Below the pieces are notes generated by a model. It was not told the DNA's origin. It searched no databases and saw only the letters and a program-made list of their open reading frames with translations. From contig OY783203.1 of assembly GCA_963678705.1 (NCBI GenBank), positions 29,494,535-29,558,534 of the forward strand: a DNA stretch of 64,000 bases, written 5' to 3'. Shown one piece after another: positions 10,560 through 23,314 of this stretch. This DNA is from Panorpa germanica (lineage: Eukaryota > Arthropoda > Insecta > Mecoptera > Panorpidae). The translations under genes and the position numbers were made by a program. Within the stretch, counting starts at the first letter, position 1. Each line of letters begins with the position of its first letter.

Positions 10560-10905
10560 AGAATTTTTTCATAAGAATTTCCAACATCATACATTTAAAT
10601 GAAGATATAGTTGTTGTCCCTTTCACATTTTAAAATTATTGTTGTAGTAGAGATAAAATTCTACATTCATTTCACCTGAATATCAATAAAAGAAAGATGA
10701 TATATATCTCTCTTTGTTACACTTTAATGGTTTATTTGCAACTTCATTCAATACCGGTACGGTAGTAGGTGAAGTAATTTTCCATTTGTAGTTCATATTA
10801 CTGACATTTCCTTTAAACGAGGGAAATCAAATTGAACTCTTTCATGACAAAAAAATCATACGCATCTTCATATGATGTCAAAGTGAGTCCAAATTGTTTA
10901 CTGAG
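10560..10905. mobile_element. MITE-A, long form, worn left end
   Basis: The right end ('aaattgtttactgagaac') and body words 'ttacactttaatggtttatt' and 'cttcattcaataccggtacg' match the copies at 29812-30186, 30328-30689 and 53828-54146. The left terminus is not clear. Confidence 0.6.
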
Positions 10906-11109
10906 AACAATAATATATTCTTATCATCTATATTAAATAAAATTGAAAAATTAAATATTCAAAAATATTTCAAAAATAAGAGATAGCGATATAGAGCACC
11001 ACTTTCCGTTCCTCTAGTTGTTCTATTATCAACAAGTAAATTTGAAAGCAAATTTCTGTTTAAGAAGGATCGTTGCTTCTTCTTTAGAACCATGGATTAA
11101 TCATAAAGT
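10906..11109. other. Unassigned AT-rich sequence
   Basis: Nothing recognised. Confidence 0.3.
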
Positions 11110-11310
11110 TTTCTTCTGACATAAACGCCGTGTTAGTTCCGGTCTGGTTGTGGTTTTCTACAGCAGTGGGTTAGAGGGAGTGATGAGCCCCATTACGTGG
11201 ACCCACCGACCTGCTGCATGTTTCCTTTTGGAGAACATTTACTGAACTACGGTTTATGGAAGGCCGTTACTTCAGACAGGGCGGACGTGGAAACTATAAA
11301 TCAAGAATTG
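11110..11310. other. GC-richer patch, possible degenerate coding relic
   Basis: Base composition rises well above the surroundings. Short open stretches exist on both strands, with stops. It may be an old retroelement piece, but I cannot identify it. Confidence 0.25.
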
Positions 11311-11499
11311 GGTTGAATTAAATTACCAAAGAGGTTCGCAACATCTCTTATTCTCAATTTAGGCTTTCACTTAACTTATAAACTATTTGAGAAATTTAAA
11401 AGGAAAAATATGCTTCGAGAACGTAAGAACATTTAAAGGTTTGCTAATATTCATAAATATTTTGTAAAATCAAAAGTCAGTGATGTTTCAAGTGCCAGC

Positions 11500-12130
11500 T
11501 ACTAATAGACTACTCGTCAATTTTTGAGGAAGCTGCATCATTTAGTTTGAATTTTAACAAAAATTAAAAAACGTAAATTTTGTGTGCTGATTAAGCATTA
11601 TTTTTCGTGTAAAAAACCATCAAAGCAACCAAGTAAAGGGTTGATAAATATAATCTTGAGGACTCCAACCAACAAACCAACAATTTCAATGGTAAAGACG
11701 TGGTTTACTGAGTTCTGTTGTGGTCGTACCAGCACAAGTGATGCCAGAAATAGTCGATAAAATCTATGGAATGATATTGGATGTCTGGATCATGAAAATG
11801 CGTGAGGTGGCTGAGGCTGTAGGTATCTCAACTGAGCGGGTACATCACATTTTACATGAATATTTCGACATGAAAAAGCTATCCGCGCGATTGCGATTGA
11901 GTGTGCAGTCACCATGGCAAAAATCCATAAATTGGGCTACGAACTGCTACCCCATTCAGCTTATTCTCCCGATTTAACCTCCCACTCAATAGTCCCACTA
12001 TTTTCTACTTCCAAACCTGAAGAAATGTCTGGGCGGTAATAGATTTGTTTCTAACTGAAACTAACGCCTATATTCTGAATCTGGAAATAAGAAAATTTCT
12101 GTCTGCTTGCTCTAAAAGTTTGGGAAATCT
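11500..12130 (+). pseudogene. Mariner transposase relic, core deleted
   Basis: Across frames it encodes an N-terminal piece ('WFTEFCCGRTSTSDARNSR'), the second helix-turn-helix ('REVAEAVGISTERVHHILHE', 'YFDMKKLSAR') and then jumps to 'IHKLGYELLPHSAYSPDL', so the part carrying the first two catalytic Asp residues is missing. Several frameshifts separate the pieces. The open frame at 11720-11977 is only the longest surviving stretch. Its left portion matches the shorter derivative at 4760-5158. Terminal repeats are not clear here. Confidence 0.8.
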
Positions 12131-12472
12131 TAAAATATTAAAAATAATTTAATACTTAATTAAATAAGTATTTAAGAATAAAATGAGGGCTTCGGTTTAA
12201 GTTTTTGGCAAACGAATGACTTGTTTTAGACTATAGACATGTCTAACATAGATCATCTTTAGCCAGATTTTTTTTTATATAAACTTTGTCGTATAAACAT
12301 TGAGATAATATCACATAAAAATGTTGAATTATGTTCAATATGTTCAATTATGTTATTATATTATGTTCAAACATAGTTTTGTTGGTAATTATGTATTGAG
12401 TACGCAGACCCGACGGTTTAAAGACAATTTTGTTTATCAGAAGAGATTTCAATAGCTGGTTATAAAATGATA

Positions 12473-13050
12473 CTAGAGTTTATCCCTGTCGCAGAGCGTC
12501 GACTTTTTGATGTGTATGATTTGAATCCAATAAAGTAATTCGTAATTTCATTTTAAATTTTAATTCTATTTTCCAATTGAAATATTAACCTCGTTCAATA
12601 ATAAAATAATTTTTCATATTAATTAACTAAAAAATATAAATTCTTTTCCACAAATTATAAAATATTTTTAATTTATTCGTTATTTGACCAAGTTTGTTTC
12701 AAAATTTGGGATTTTTTTTTTGATTTGTAAATTAGGTACCAAAGTTAGTTCATGTATAAAATTTCAACTTTCTAGCCGAATTTTTCTAGCCCTCGGCAAA
12801 ATCCGGACCCGTGCCCCCAAATAAAATTTCCTATCGGTCTCCCTAATTTTCTTAACCCCCCTTTTCCAATTTTTCAATTTTTAATTTTCATAAAATGTTA
12901 AAATTGAACACCGTAATAAACATAACAAATTTCAACTTTCTATCTTTTACGAATTAAAAGTTATAGAGCAAAAAGTAATTTTTTTTTTTTAGTTTTTCCA
13001 AAACTGTGAGTTTCCAGGAAATTCAGGGAAAAATCCGAGGACGCCAAAAG
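12473..13050 (-). mobile_element. Helitron-like element, copy 1
   Basis: On the minus strand it ends in a GC-rich hairpin-like motif, a short spacer and CTAG, followed by T (CTAG at 12473-12476). The body ('ttgccgagggctagaaaaat', 'ttaaaagttatagagcaaaa') matches the copies at 15425-16016 and 43600-44272 in opposite orientation. Rep/helicase coding sequence is absent, so it would be non-autonomous. Confidence 0.6.
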
Positions 13051-13974
13051 TAAATTATTAACACATTAACAAGCATATTAACAAATAAATAAATAAACTT
13101 GCACTTGGAACATTATAATATAGGATGTTATATTTATATCCTAAAACGTAAAATAAGAAATAGCAACAAGTGCCGGCCGCCGAGGATAATCATCTCAATA
13201 AAACAATGATTTATTAGGTGTAGTTTCATGCTTTGACGTCACTGCAATTTAATTAAAAATTACGTAATAGAGTTTCGTCTGTAATACTGATTCAATAATG
13301 TGCGATACCAAAGCAAGGAGAAAGACATTTTTAATCAATTTACAAAAAAAAAAAAAAGAACTTGATCAAATTAGCTAGTCGTCTATCAATAAGAAGCCTG
13401 TGAAATAAAATGAAAATTGTAAACCCAATTTAGTTCAATTACTTATTTCGATATTATTAAGTTCAAACCTTATGAAATTGATGTAACAATTTTTTTTAAA
13501 TCTGTAAAGGTTTATTGAAAAGTAAGGGAGCCACCCACTGGTACAACATTTAGTCTACATTTTTTGCAATGGGTGGGAGTCAAATATAAATATATGATTA
13601 CAATTATATATCGTAAATTTCCATAGCATCCACCATTTAAAGGTAAGCGCCCACATTGAACGTATAAACATGAATGTCAAGGATAGCTGAGCGCTAGGAT
13701 TATTCTGCAATAGCAAATGATATCGGCCAAGCAAGGTCGAGTTGGTTATTGAAGCAACTTTCATTGAAATGATGGCGATGATGGTAGTAACACATTTATA
13801 CGACTAAACATACTCATTCTTTTATTAGTATTCGCTGCATACGCTTTGGCTCTCCAATCCAATGGCTATTAATTTAAAAAACAAATGTAAAATACAAATT
13901 TAGTAATAAAAAAAAAAGAATTTCATTTCTCCGGAAATTGTAAATTTGTGTTAAATTTTAAATACAGTATAAAT
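13051..13974. other. AT-rich intergenic DNA
   Basis: No recognisable element. The 69-codon minus-strand frame at 13555-13764 has no family features. Confidence 0.35.
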
Positions 13975-14135
13975 AACGTGGGGAGGGAAAGTAGCAGGAA
14001 AAGAGAAGCAGTAGCTGTTTAAATTTATCTGTTTTTTTTAATTTTTTTGGAGCGAGTGAGAATGGGTAGATAGTATGTAATTAAGTACAATGATGGTGGA
14101 AGAATGTAGTCAAAAACATTACAAAAAAATAATAA
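13975..14135 (+). mobile_element. 3' end of a non-LTR retrotransposon, relic
   Basis: 'agcaggaaaagagaagcagt' through 'ggtggaagaatgtagtcaaa' aligns with the 3' ends at 28860-28970 and, inverted, near 34050-34130. Only untranslated sequence remains. Confidence 0.5.
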
Positions 14136-15204
14136 TATAAATAAAATTATTTTCCAGACCCCTGCAGTTCGGGGCACCACTGTTTATAACTCGCACGAGG
14201 ACAACGAATATATTCATATTTCATCAGAGTCTCAGCGTCCATTTTTGATCAAAACGTTTATCGTGTATTGATTAATTTATTACAAATTATACAAAAGTAA
14301 TAATCATTACATTATTTTTATGGTGGCAATTAAAACTATTATTAAGAATTATACGAGTAAATAAAGACATTCATTTATTTAGGCAGTGTTACTTGGACTT
14401 GGCCAATTTTACATTCTTTCCATTATGGTTATCAGTCTATAGTATTTCTTGTTAGTTTTGTTTTTAGGAACTGTATTCATTTAATGATAATATGTCAACG
14501 GAAGTGAGCATGTTTAAATTAAAGTAACTAAATAATACCGGGTATACTGTAGACTGCTCGCTATATACAACACGTAAGATCGTGTATTATTTAATGTAAC
14601 ATTATTTACATAACATTACGTTTTATTTTATTACAGCGGTGTAGTTCACATATATGAGGCCACGTGACTATAAATACTTCTGATAGGCCGACATTAAATA
14701 AATAAAATATGCTCTAGTAACATTAAAGGTTACTGTTGTTATGTTAAATACATGTTTTTACAATACATGTACAATTTTTTTCCGAATAATTATTTCGGAA
14801 GGTAGCCACGTGGTCACGTGGTAGTCAGCTGCCTCTGTTTGACAGCACGAGTATGATTAAACTTAGCCAATTTCTTATTGCGCAATGTGACAGAACACAA
14901 CAACCACTGGTTGTCACGGAGAAGGAAGATTTTATAGCACGTTATGATTTATAACATGTTTGTTAGCATAGAATATAAAATTTATTTTATTACCATAAAG
15001 TTATTTTTAATGCTAAATAACGACAATTTACTGCGTTTGACATTATTTCAAATGGTCTCCAATTGTCTTTGAAGTTTATTAATGAGCTGAAACAAGACCA
15101 GTGTAGCTTGTTGAGTGTTCGGGGGAACCAGGGAAGAAGGGTGGGCAAAGTACTGAAATAGAAGAATACTGAAAGGTTTATCTAACAATCATATTATACA
15201 ATTT
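14136..15204. other. Intergenic DNA with a SINE tail fragment and palindromes
   Basis: 14636-14710 ('gtagttcacatatatgaggc' to 'cattaaataaataaa') matches the tails of the SINE copies. 14806-14821 is the palindrome 'ccacgtggtcacgtgg', containing two CACGTG boxes, and 14781-14799 is a short hairpin. No gene seen. Confidence 0.4.
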
Positions 15205-15310
15205 ATTGAAATATAGGTTAATTAATGTATATTGGCGTATTTATTTCATTAAATATTTAACATTGACAGAGATATAGCTATTTAAAGTTTGAATTAACGT
15301 TATACCGCTT
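15205..15310 (+). repeat. Diverged MITE-B fragment
   Basis: 'tgtatattggcgtatttatt' and 'acattgacagagatatagct' match the body of the MITE-B copies at 35741-36363 and 40551-41223. Ends are absent. Confidence 0.5.
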
Positions 15311-15424
15311 AATTTTCTTGACGTTACGAAGTCGAATATAATTTATTTATTCTATATTATAATGTCCCAGGTGTATATTTATATTCTTATAGTCTTATAT
15401 TCTTATATGTTTATATGTTTGGTT

Positions 15425-16016
15425 CGAATTTTGTATGGTAGCTCGAAAACGGCTCCAGGGAAGTTTTTGAAAATTTCCTATTTTGTAGAGAAAAAAATCT
15501 TTCCCCGAATTTTCTGGAAACCCGTAATTTTGGAAAAACTGAAAAAAAATTGGGCCCCTTTTTGCTATATAACTTTGTATTCGTATAAGATAGAAAAGTG
15601 AAATTTTGCGTGTGTAATACGCTATTGAATGGGAACATATTTCAAAACATCGAAATTCAAAATTTAATAAAAGGGGCCCGTTAGGAAACCTTGAAGAAGC
15701 CCAAATTTTGGATTGTGTAATAATTGAATAAAATATTTAATAAAAAAATTTCAAGGGTAAAAATTGTGCTAGAAAGTTGAAATTTGTTATATAGGCTAAC
15801 TGATACCTAATTCTCGAATCGAAAAAAAAAATCACAAATTTTGAAAAAAAGTTGGTCAAATAACGAATAAATTGAAAATATTTTTTATTTTGTTTAAAAA
15901 AATATATTTTTTTAGTCAGTTTGATATGAAACATTATTTATTTCAATTAAAATTTGAAATGAAATTTAATTCACATACAAAAGACAGTCGTCGCTTGCGA
16001 CGGGGGTATACTCTAG
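15425..16016 (+). mobile_element. Helitron-like element, copy 2
   Basis: Ends with 'cgtcgcttgcgacg' (self-complementary stem), the spacer 'ggggtatactc' and CTAG at 16013-16016, then T. The body matches copies 1 and 3. Short frames across it (15362-15601 plus, 15411-15638 minus) exist because the sequence is low in stops; they are not conserved as protein. Confidence 0.65.
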
Positions 16017-16138
16017 TTTATTTATATTTGTATATCACGTGCATTATATAAAAACCTTATAGGCTGTCGCTAAAGCAGTTAGCGCTGTGATATTTGTTTC
16101 TCCATCTTTTTGCAATTGGGTTGTGAAATCATTCTTTA

Positions 16139-16552
16139 GGGATCGATTTCTTATTGAAATATAGGTTAATAAACGTATATTTTCGTTTTGTTGACGGATA
16201 TATATCCATTTAAAGTTTCAATTTTGTTTTACTGCGTAATATTCCGGTTATTATCCTAGTAGTTGAAGACGTCACGAACTGAATACAGTATAATAAGTAA
16301 TGTTATTTTTTCTTCGTTTTATATTACAACATTATGGGTCGACGCAACAGCTGCTATAGCTTTGACGTTCAATACTGTATCTCTTTTGCACTTCCCTTGT
16401 TTAACAGTGATTGTAAAGGATATCTTGAACTGAAGTCATTTTTTGTAATTTTTTACACCTTTTTAATATCTTTTATAATAACGCGAATTGATTTAAAATA
16501 ATTGAATATTTGAGGTTTTGATCGGCAACTTTATCAATAAACAGTGCATTTA
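16139..16552 (+). repeat. Diverged MITE-B relic
   Basis: Starts like the family body ('tattgaaatataggttaata', 'gttgacggatatat') and ends near 'aactttatcaataaacagtg'. The central part is too worn to align by eye. Confidence 0.45.
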
Positions 16553-18042
16553 TGGTTCCCAATTCTGTTGTCTAACTACGATAGTAAATGAAGGAAGGAA
16601 TGGTAGGTAGAATGGTGAGGAAGAAGGTAAGAAAAGAAATGACGTGTATTAAATGGTATTTTTTATAAATTTTTATCCCGGCGATGTAATGATTCCTGCA
16701 GTATCTAAATCGAAGACAAACGCACAGAGCAATCTAAGAGAAGTTGCTTGCAGCATTGACATAACGCAGCGTGTGATTTGATGTAGTAAATATAGATAAA
16801 TACATAATAGACAAATATACATAATATACAAACAATAATATTATGAACAATATCTTAAAAATATAAATAAAGTTTACTAATGAACATATATAAAGAAAAT
16901 AACATTTAGCTGCCCACTGTAGTCAGATGTTTAGTTTTTATTTACCAGTAAAGTAGGTAATATATATATGTATAGGTAGGTATATATATACTTGTAGGTG
17001 TATATAGCAAATAAGTTATTCTTTTGTCGATTACAAATTTGTTGAAAGTTTAAAAGTTCACTGACATGAAAAAGGTGTTTTTTTAAAGTTAAGAAATATT
17101 TATTGTAGAATAAAATGTATGGTATAAGGGCTGCTTTTCTTGAGAAAAATTTACAATGAGATCAGTGAAGCATGTAACAGCCAACAGGCGAAACTCAACG
17201 TTTTGTTAGAACTCTGTAAGTTGTTTTTTATTGCTATATTTTATATACTATACCTATATGCGCATCATATTTTATTTCATTTATATATTGTTGTTTACAA
17301 TGGCAGCCCCAGGTATTTAAGATTGAAAAAATAAATTATACTATCTATTCATTATAAAGTTTCTAATTTAAAAAACTTAAACACATTTACGTATATAAGA
17401 CTCTGAAATCAAAGACTTATTTTAGTAATTTACATACACATTATAACAATTACACTGTTTAACTTAAATCATACTATCATACCTGAAATCATACTATCAT
17501 ACCTGAAATCAAAGAAACGACATTTAAAGTTTATTATTTAAATTGTTAATTCCCTTTTATTTAATTTTATAATAACTTAACAATATGCACAGTGAGTTCT
17601 GTCCACTCCAAATACCAACTGTGTTGGCCGGTATTCCTGAAACATCATCTATGGAGTCCTTGAGTACATGGTAATTGTTTTACCGATAGCTTTGTACCAA
17701 CTAATGAAATATAATTTCTATAGTAATATTACTATTATTTACCCGTCAAGCCTATATAACCTTTTTGTATAAAGGTTGCAATATTTGCAGGTCACAAATT
17801 GTAGGTATGATATTATTATTTATGTATTTAATGTTTTTTGCCATTCTTCCGTTTGAAATCATTACATTACATATGATTGTGATTAATTGTAGGTTGGACA
17901 ATATTGCTACAGTTTTGAGGGTACTTAAGGCCAGTTTAATAATGCTTAGTTTAAAAATAGCAGCTTAGTTTAAAACGTACGTACATTTGCACCTATATAC
18001 AAATGTACGGCTTTGTATGTATAACAAATTTGGCTGTACAGG
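16553..18042. other. AT-rich intergenic DNA
   Basis: No gene recognised. A 20-bp direct duplication, 'atcatactatcatacctgaa', lies around 17468-17507, and a 9-bp-arm hairpin 'gtacatttg' / 'caaatgtac' around 17979-18006. Confidence 0.35.
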
Positions 18043-18281
18043 CCCAGTAAATAATTTGGAGTCACTTTGCCATCATATTGAAGATGCGTATGATTTTTTT
18101 GTCATGAAAGCGTTTATTTACAGTTCAGTTTCTCACAGTCGTTCATATGAAATGTCTATTTTATCGGCTACAAATGGCGAAACCACTCCATGTGTCTCCA
18201 AAGTTGATGCGAACTATAATTGAAGTTTAATAGTGATAGAAACACCACAAAATAGAACTTTCATCAAATTGTTTACTGGGG
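18043..18281. mobile_element. MITE-A, short form, 239 bp
   Basis: Bounded by 'cccagtaaataatttgg' and the reverse complement of 'cccagtaaacaatttga'. The body contains the family words 'gatgcgtatgattttttt' and 'ctcacagtcgttcatatgaa'. The 78-codon frame at 17987-18223 crosses the element edge and is not a gene. Confidence 0.8.
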
Positions 18282-19039
18282 GCTTTGATAAAAGGTTTTG
18301 CTTACTTAGATATAAATCTTTCGATTCGTACAACGCAGACGCAACACGGCTTTTGAATCATATTCTAGCACGATAACGTCCTTTAATGTTAACTTTTAAA
18401 CTAAACAATTTTCTAAATCAAAAATTTAATCATTTCATCATAAAACCGTTAATGTCAGGGAATGTTTGTTTGCTGAAAGTATGAGTATCAAACTAGTCTA
18501 AATCTACTAGCCATCACACTGCTCTTTTAATAACCGTAATAAATAAAATTTATGATTTGTAATTTTTAGGTTAGTTTTACACCAGTTTACTCGTAAAAAA
18601 ACACTTAAAAACTAAAATGATTATTGAAAATCAGTGATATGCCTCTTATATAATTCTGAGATAGTCCAGAACATCACAATGTTTTATTTTAAATATAATT
18701 TTATAAGTAGAAATCTAAAAATAGTTTTTTTTTAATAGACGGTGTTTAAGTTACGGGTACTGTAAAACGGTTCTATTGATGCAAGTTCAAGTAAATCATC
18801 TCAATTGAAATTCTCTCATTGTGGACACTTATTTCCAATAGTTTATTGTTGCCTTAGTTAGCGATCACATCAGTCCACATCAGTGCGACACCAACACCGC
18901 TTATAAACACTTCTGGTAACTGTTACTGTTACATAAAATATATTATAGGTTATGTCAAAAATATATTGTCACATCAACTTGCGGTAGTTATTAGCACTAA
19001 AAACATATTTATAAACATTTGTAATACATAATTCATAAT
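18282..19039. other. Unassigned AT-rich sequence
   Basis: No features recognised. Confidence 0.3.
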
Positions 19040-20100
19040 ATATAAATAAAAGTTTTTATTTTATTAAATATCTAAATGTTGACGGAGATACAGCAACTAA
19101 AAATTTGAATTTTAGTTTTAGCGCTACAGATGTCGGTCATATTTATGACGTAACATGTCGCACTATTAAGGGATAGGTCAGTTATTTGTTATATGTATAA
19201 GAGTTCTGTGTTAATGGGTTATATGCAGTTATGAGGCCCAAAAAAAAGCGATTTTTCAAAAAAAGAAAAATCCTGAGAAAACTATTAATTATATTAGTGT
19301 AAAAATTTGTACAGATATTATGGTAACTTTTAACTATTTGCAAAAATATTAATTTGGAAGCTGCTATAGCTGATCTTCAGGAGCTCCTCTCAAAAAGGCA
19401 TTTTGCGGTAACCACGATATCTCTAGACTGGATCATCTAAAATGAAAAAAATAAACGGATTTCGTTAAAGTAATGTATAATCTAGTAATTAATCGAAGAA
19501 ATAAGCAAAATAATTTTTTTTGACAAAATGGCGACTTCTCAAACAAAGAATCGATTTGGAAGAATTTTGGCTTTATATTGTTTATAAAAAAAAATATTTA
19601 TCGGTGAGAAAAGACCTTCGATTAATTAATAAAAAATATACTTAAGAAGCTTGTGTTAAAATTTTAGACTGATCGGTTCAGCCGTTTTCGAGAAATCTTG
19701 GTCACTGACTTTAAAAACACAGTTTTCAGAAGAACGCATTTAAAGTTTCAAAAGCACTTAACATAGAGTATACATTTTTTTTTTCAACTTACATAACTTC
19801 GAAAATCATCGCCGGATTGACTTGAACTTTTCTGTGTACTTAAATATATATATATTTTAAATATTAACTGTATATAACCCCTCAAGTTTAACGCTCTGTT
19901 GTATAAGGGAGATGGCAAATTAGCGGACATGACGTAATATGTTTTGGAACTTTCTATAACTTTGAATCACTTTAATAATTAGAGAGAGACTATTGAGAAA
20001 TGACTATTTTAATTCTTATTATCTCCTAAAATAATTGGACATTGGAGGTTCTAATAGCCAACTTTATCAATATAGTGTACAGTTGTAGCACAAGTACATT
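19040..20100 (+). mobile_element. MITE-B copy split by about 800 bp of other sequence
   Basis: 19050-19160 matches the left body ('aaatgttgacggagatacag', 'tagttttagcgctac') and about 19975-20095 matches the right body ('attggaggttctaatagcca', 'actttatcaatatagtg'). The sequence between is unrelated to other MITE-B copies and has no coding frame; it is either an insertion or a longer family form. Confidence 0.5.
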
Positions 20101-20894
20101 GTACCCTGAGTAAACTTGTCAATAGTCCAGGCCACAGGTCTTCCGGGCCGTGAAGTTTCACCCCTTTTCACCAGGCTTACTAGCAAATGGCAATACACCA
20201 CATATCAAATAAATACAAATCATGTGGAAGATAAAATGTACCCCTAATCCAAACCTCATTCTTTTTGATTTAATGTAAAATTATGGTAAACAAAAACCCA
20301 ATATAAACTTTTTGAACTAGTGCAGCCTTTAACTTAAACTAAACAAAGCTTCTTGCATAAAATGCTTTTAGTCTTAAGCGGTTTCTTTTAGGGAGCATTG
20401 ACATTTTATATATTGGAACTTGGAAGCACCCCTAACGTTTTTAGGGGATTTATTTAAAATTATAACTAGTTGACAAAAGTTTCAAATCCATGTTATGCCT
20501 ACATTCTATTTTATAAGAGATATGCAATTTGAAATATAAAGTCTTGTATCAACTCGGTGAAGGTTTTTACATTTTTGTAAAAGACCCTTCACGTATCCTC
20601 CTGCTCCTTGTCTTGAAGATGCCACGAATACTATTACAATGTACGTCGCGTTTCAGTAATAAGTTTAGCATTTATTTCTGTGGGGAGCACTTGTTTTGTT
20701 TGCAGGCATGTTTTAAATATTCACGGAATATCAGAAAAATTAACGGATCCTTGTATTGAGTGATACCATTGGCTTTATAGTCAAGAACAATTAGCCGAAA
20801 ACACACTGAAATTAGATAAAAAGTTATTGTGATGGTTGTTCATTTTAACTTTCTAAATAATCTAGAAAAGTTTTGGTTTTATACAAATCATGTA
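20101..20894. other. Intergenic DNA
   Basis: No gene recognised. A short hairpin 'cccctaa' / 'ttagggg' lies near 20432-20450. The 76-codon frame at 20529-20759 has no family features. Confidence 0.35.
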
Positions 20895-22183
20895 GCACAT
20901 GGGCTGAAAAGTCCCGGGCCTAACAAAGAAAACACAGTTTTTTTGGTTCAAAATTAGCTTTATTCATCAACGTAATCTCCATCAAGAGCAACGCAATCAT
21001 TCCAGCGCCGCTCTAACATTTCAATACCACTTTTGAAGAACGATTTATCTTTTGCCTCAAAATAGGCCTCAGCTTCAGCGATAACCTCTTCATTCGTGCG
21101 AAATTACCGGCGAGCATTTTTTTCAGGTCTGCGAACAGGCAGTAGTCGCTGGGAGCCAAATCTGGCGAATACGGTGGATGTGGGAGCAATTCGAAGTTCA
21201 ATTCATGTAGTTTTGCCATTGTTTTGATTGACTTGTGACACGGTGCGTTGTCTTGATGAAACAAAAATTTTTTCTTTGCCATATGCGGTCGTTTCTTTGC
21301 AATTTTGGCCTTCAAACTCTCCAATAACGCTATATAATATTCACTGTTAATGGTATTTCCTTTCTCAAGATAGTCGATGAATATTACACCACGCACATCC
21401 CAAAATACCGAGGCCATAACCTTTCCAGCCGATTGTTGTGCTTTCGGGCGCTTTGGACGAGGTTCACCAGTTGCTGTCCACTCAGATGACGATCGTTTTG
21501 ATTCCGGAGTGAAGTGATGGATCCATGTTTCATCCATTGTCACATATCGACGCAAAAATTCCGGTTTGTTACGTTTAAACATGGCCAAACACTGCTCAGA
21601 ATCATCAACACGTTCTCGTTTTTGGTCAACAGTAAGCAAACGCGGCACCCACTTTGAACAGAGCTTTCTTATAGTCAAATGCTCATGCAATATAAAGCCA
21701 ACACGTTCTTTTGATATCTTTACGATGTCAGCTACCTCACGCAACTTCACTTTTCGATCATTCAAAACGATTTTGTGGATTTTTTTTATGTTTTCTGGTG
21801 TTACCGCCTCATTTGGACGTCCACTGCGTTCTGCATCATCGGTGTCTCTACGACCACGTTTGAAGTCAGCAAACCAACGTTTTATTGTTGTTTCTGATGG
21901 AGCGGAGTCCCCATAACACTTTTCAAGCCATTGCTTCGCTTGAACGGTATTTTTTCCCATCAAGAAGCAGTGTAAAATTAAAACACGAAATTGTTTTTGA
22001 TCCATTGTTTTGAAAATAACAAAAGTAGCGTCACTCTTAGCACAATAACTCACAAACTACTGAATAGAATATCATGAAATTTTAACAGCTGTCTTTTGAA
22101 GGTTAGTATTAACTGAAAAAAGGTGACTGCAATGAAACTAGCGATATCTATGTGGTAGGCCCGGGACTTTTCAGCCCATGTGC
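20895..22183 (-). mobile_element. Mariner element, irritans type, 1289 bp, nearly complete
   Basis: Terminal inverted repeats of about 28 bp ('gcacatgggctgaaaagtcc' at the left edge, repeated inverted at the right edge) are flanked by TA on both sides (20893-20894 and 22184-22185). The length is typical for mariner. It carries one transposase gene on the minus strand with a single frame disruption. It lies directly beside a copy of the ATG-rich dispersed repeat, which it probably entered. Confidence 0.95.
20960..22005 (-). pseudogene. Mariner transposase, irritans subfamily, single frameshift
   Basis: Starts at the ATG at 22005 (MDQKQFRVLI); the longer upstream extension to 22053 is not part of the family. 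Visible landmarks are the paired helix-turn-helix DNA-binding region (residues about 1-110), 'WVPRLL' at 119-124, and the D,D34D catalytic triad at D158 (MDET), D252 (HQDNAPCH) and D287 (SPDLAPSDY), with 34 residues between the last two. Near 21105 (about residue 300, after 'KKMLAG') a small deletion shifts the frame. The expected C-terminus continues in another frame to a stop at 20960-20962. The catalytic core is therefore open but the C-terminal tail is lost. The frame on the opposite strand (21566-21916) is a shadow. Confidence 0.93.
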
Positions 22184-22186
22184 TAC

Positions 22187-22400
22187 ATTGCATATCTTAT
22201 GTATATGCAGTTGTGATGTAAAACCTACACTGTATCTCATATGTATGTGCAAATTCAAGGGTATGTGCATATTTAAACATTGTTGCATGTACATAGTATG
22301 TACAGTCATGTTTATTCATTTCATGTATATGTAATATCTATGTATATTCAGGATATTATGGAGCATATATGAATATACAGGGAATATCAAATGTCATGTG
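22187..22400. repeat. Dispersed ATG/CAT-rich repeat, copy 2
   Basis: Matches 7790-7920 (inverted) and 56220-56400 through words such as 'gtatgtgcatatttaaacat' and 'tgtacatagtatgtacag'. Adjacent to the right end of the mariner. Confidence 0.5.
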
Positions 22401-22490
22401 GAAAGTAGAGGAAAAGGTTCCACTAAGATGTTCGTTACTATATTCTTTTATGACTACAAAAGTTATATAACAAAAAACGTCACTGGCGAC

Positions 22491-22680
22491 ACAGTGGAAG
22501 AAAGCATTGATTCTTGACGCTAACTGCTGTCTTTTCGAGCTCGATCCTCCTACCACAGGTATATTTTCTGGGTTTGGTTGTTATCAAATTAAGTTGATTA
22601 TGTACATGCACAATTGTAAACTTATTAGCAAGCGATGTAGTTCACATAAATGAGGACACAATACCATAAATGCTTTATTA
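22491..22680 (+). mobile_element. tRNA-derived SINE
   Basis: tRNA-like head ('acagtggaagaaagcattga', B-box 'gagctcgatcctcc'), body 'tattttctgggtttggttgt' and tail 'gtagttcacataaatgagga', in the same order as the copy at 57770-57960. Confidence 0.65.
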
Positions 22681-23314
22681 TATATTATTTAACATGCATA
22701 TATAAAACGTATGTAATAGTATGAGTTCAATATATATAATTCATAAAACATAATTCATATTCTCTTAAAAATATTGTATTTATTTCGTTAATTAAAACAG
22801 AATGGTGTTGGATGAGGAAATACTTTGAAGAAATGCTGTCCTTACTATTTTTGTCGCAAATTCGCATTGATGGAACTCGTATTATAAGAGGTGACCTACA
22901 ACATATTATATAAACAAAAGTATAAAACAGAAGTCGTGAAAGTTTACGTGTTAATTAACAGTAAAATGTCAATAGAATAAAAAAAATCTAACCACTTAAT
23001 TTAATTATGCAATTATTTACTAAAATGATCGCAAATCCCCAGGGAGTTTCATAAAATTCGCAGTTAAAATTTAAGAGGGCACTAGACCAATCAAAGGTTA
23101 TACTCGTAAGCCAATATGTTATATTCCTGAAAAGAAAAACCTGATGTAAAAAATGTTACTTTTTATATAACATTCTGTGATCTATTTTATTGCTTAAACA
23201 CATATACAATAAAAAAAATCTTTTTTTCGATTAAAGTTAAATTATTAAATTAGAGAATTATACAAGTAAAGTATTTTTAGAAACGTAAAATAAAACGCTC
23301 TTATATCAAGTTTA
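22681..23314. other. Unassigned AT-rich sequence
   Basis: No gene. 'atgttactttttatataaca' near 23155 belongs to the short word family described under findings. Confidence 0.3.

Noticed and set aside
20432..20450. Stem-loop resembling a bacterial terminator
   Set aside because: No adjacent transcription unit, and the genome is eukaryotic.
21566..21916. 116-codon plus-strand frame
   Set aside because: Shadow of the mariner transposase on the opposite strand.
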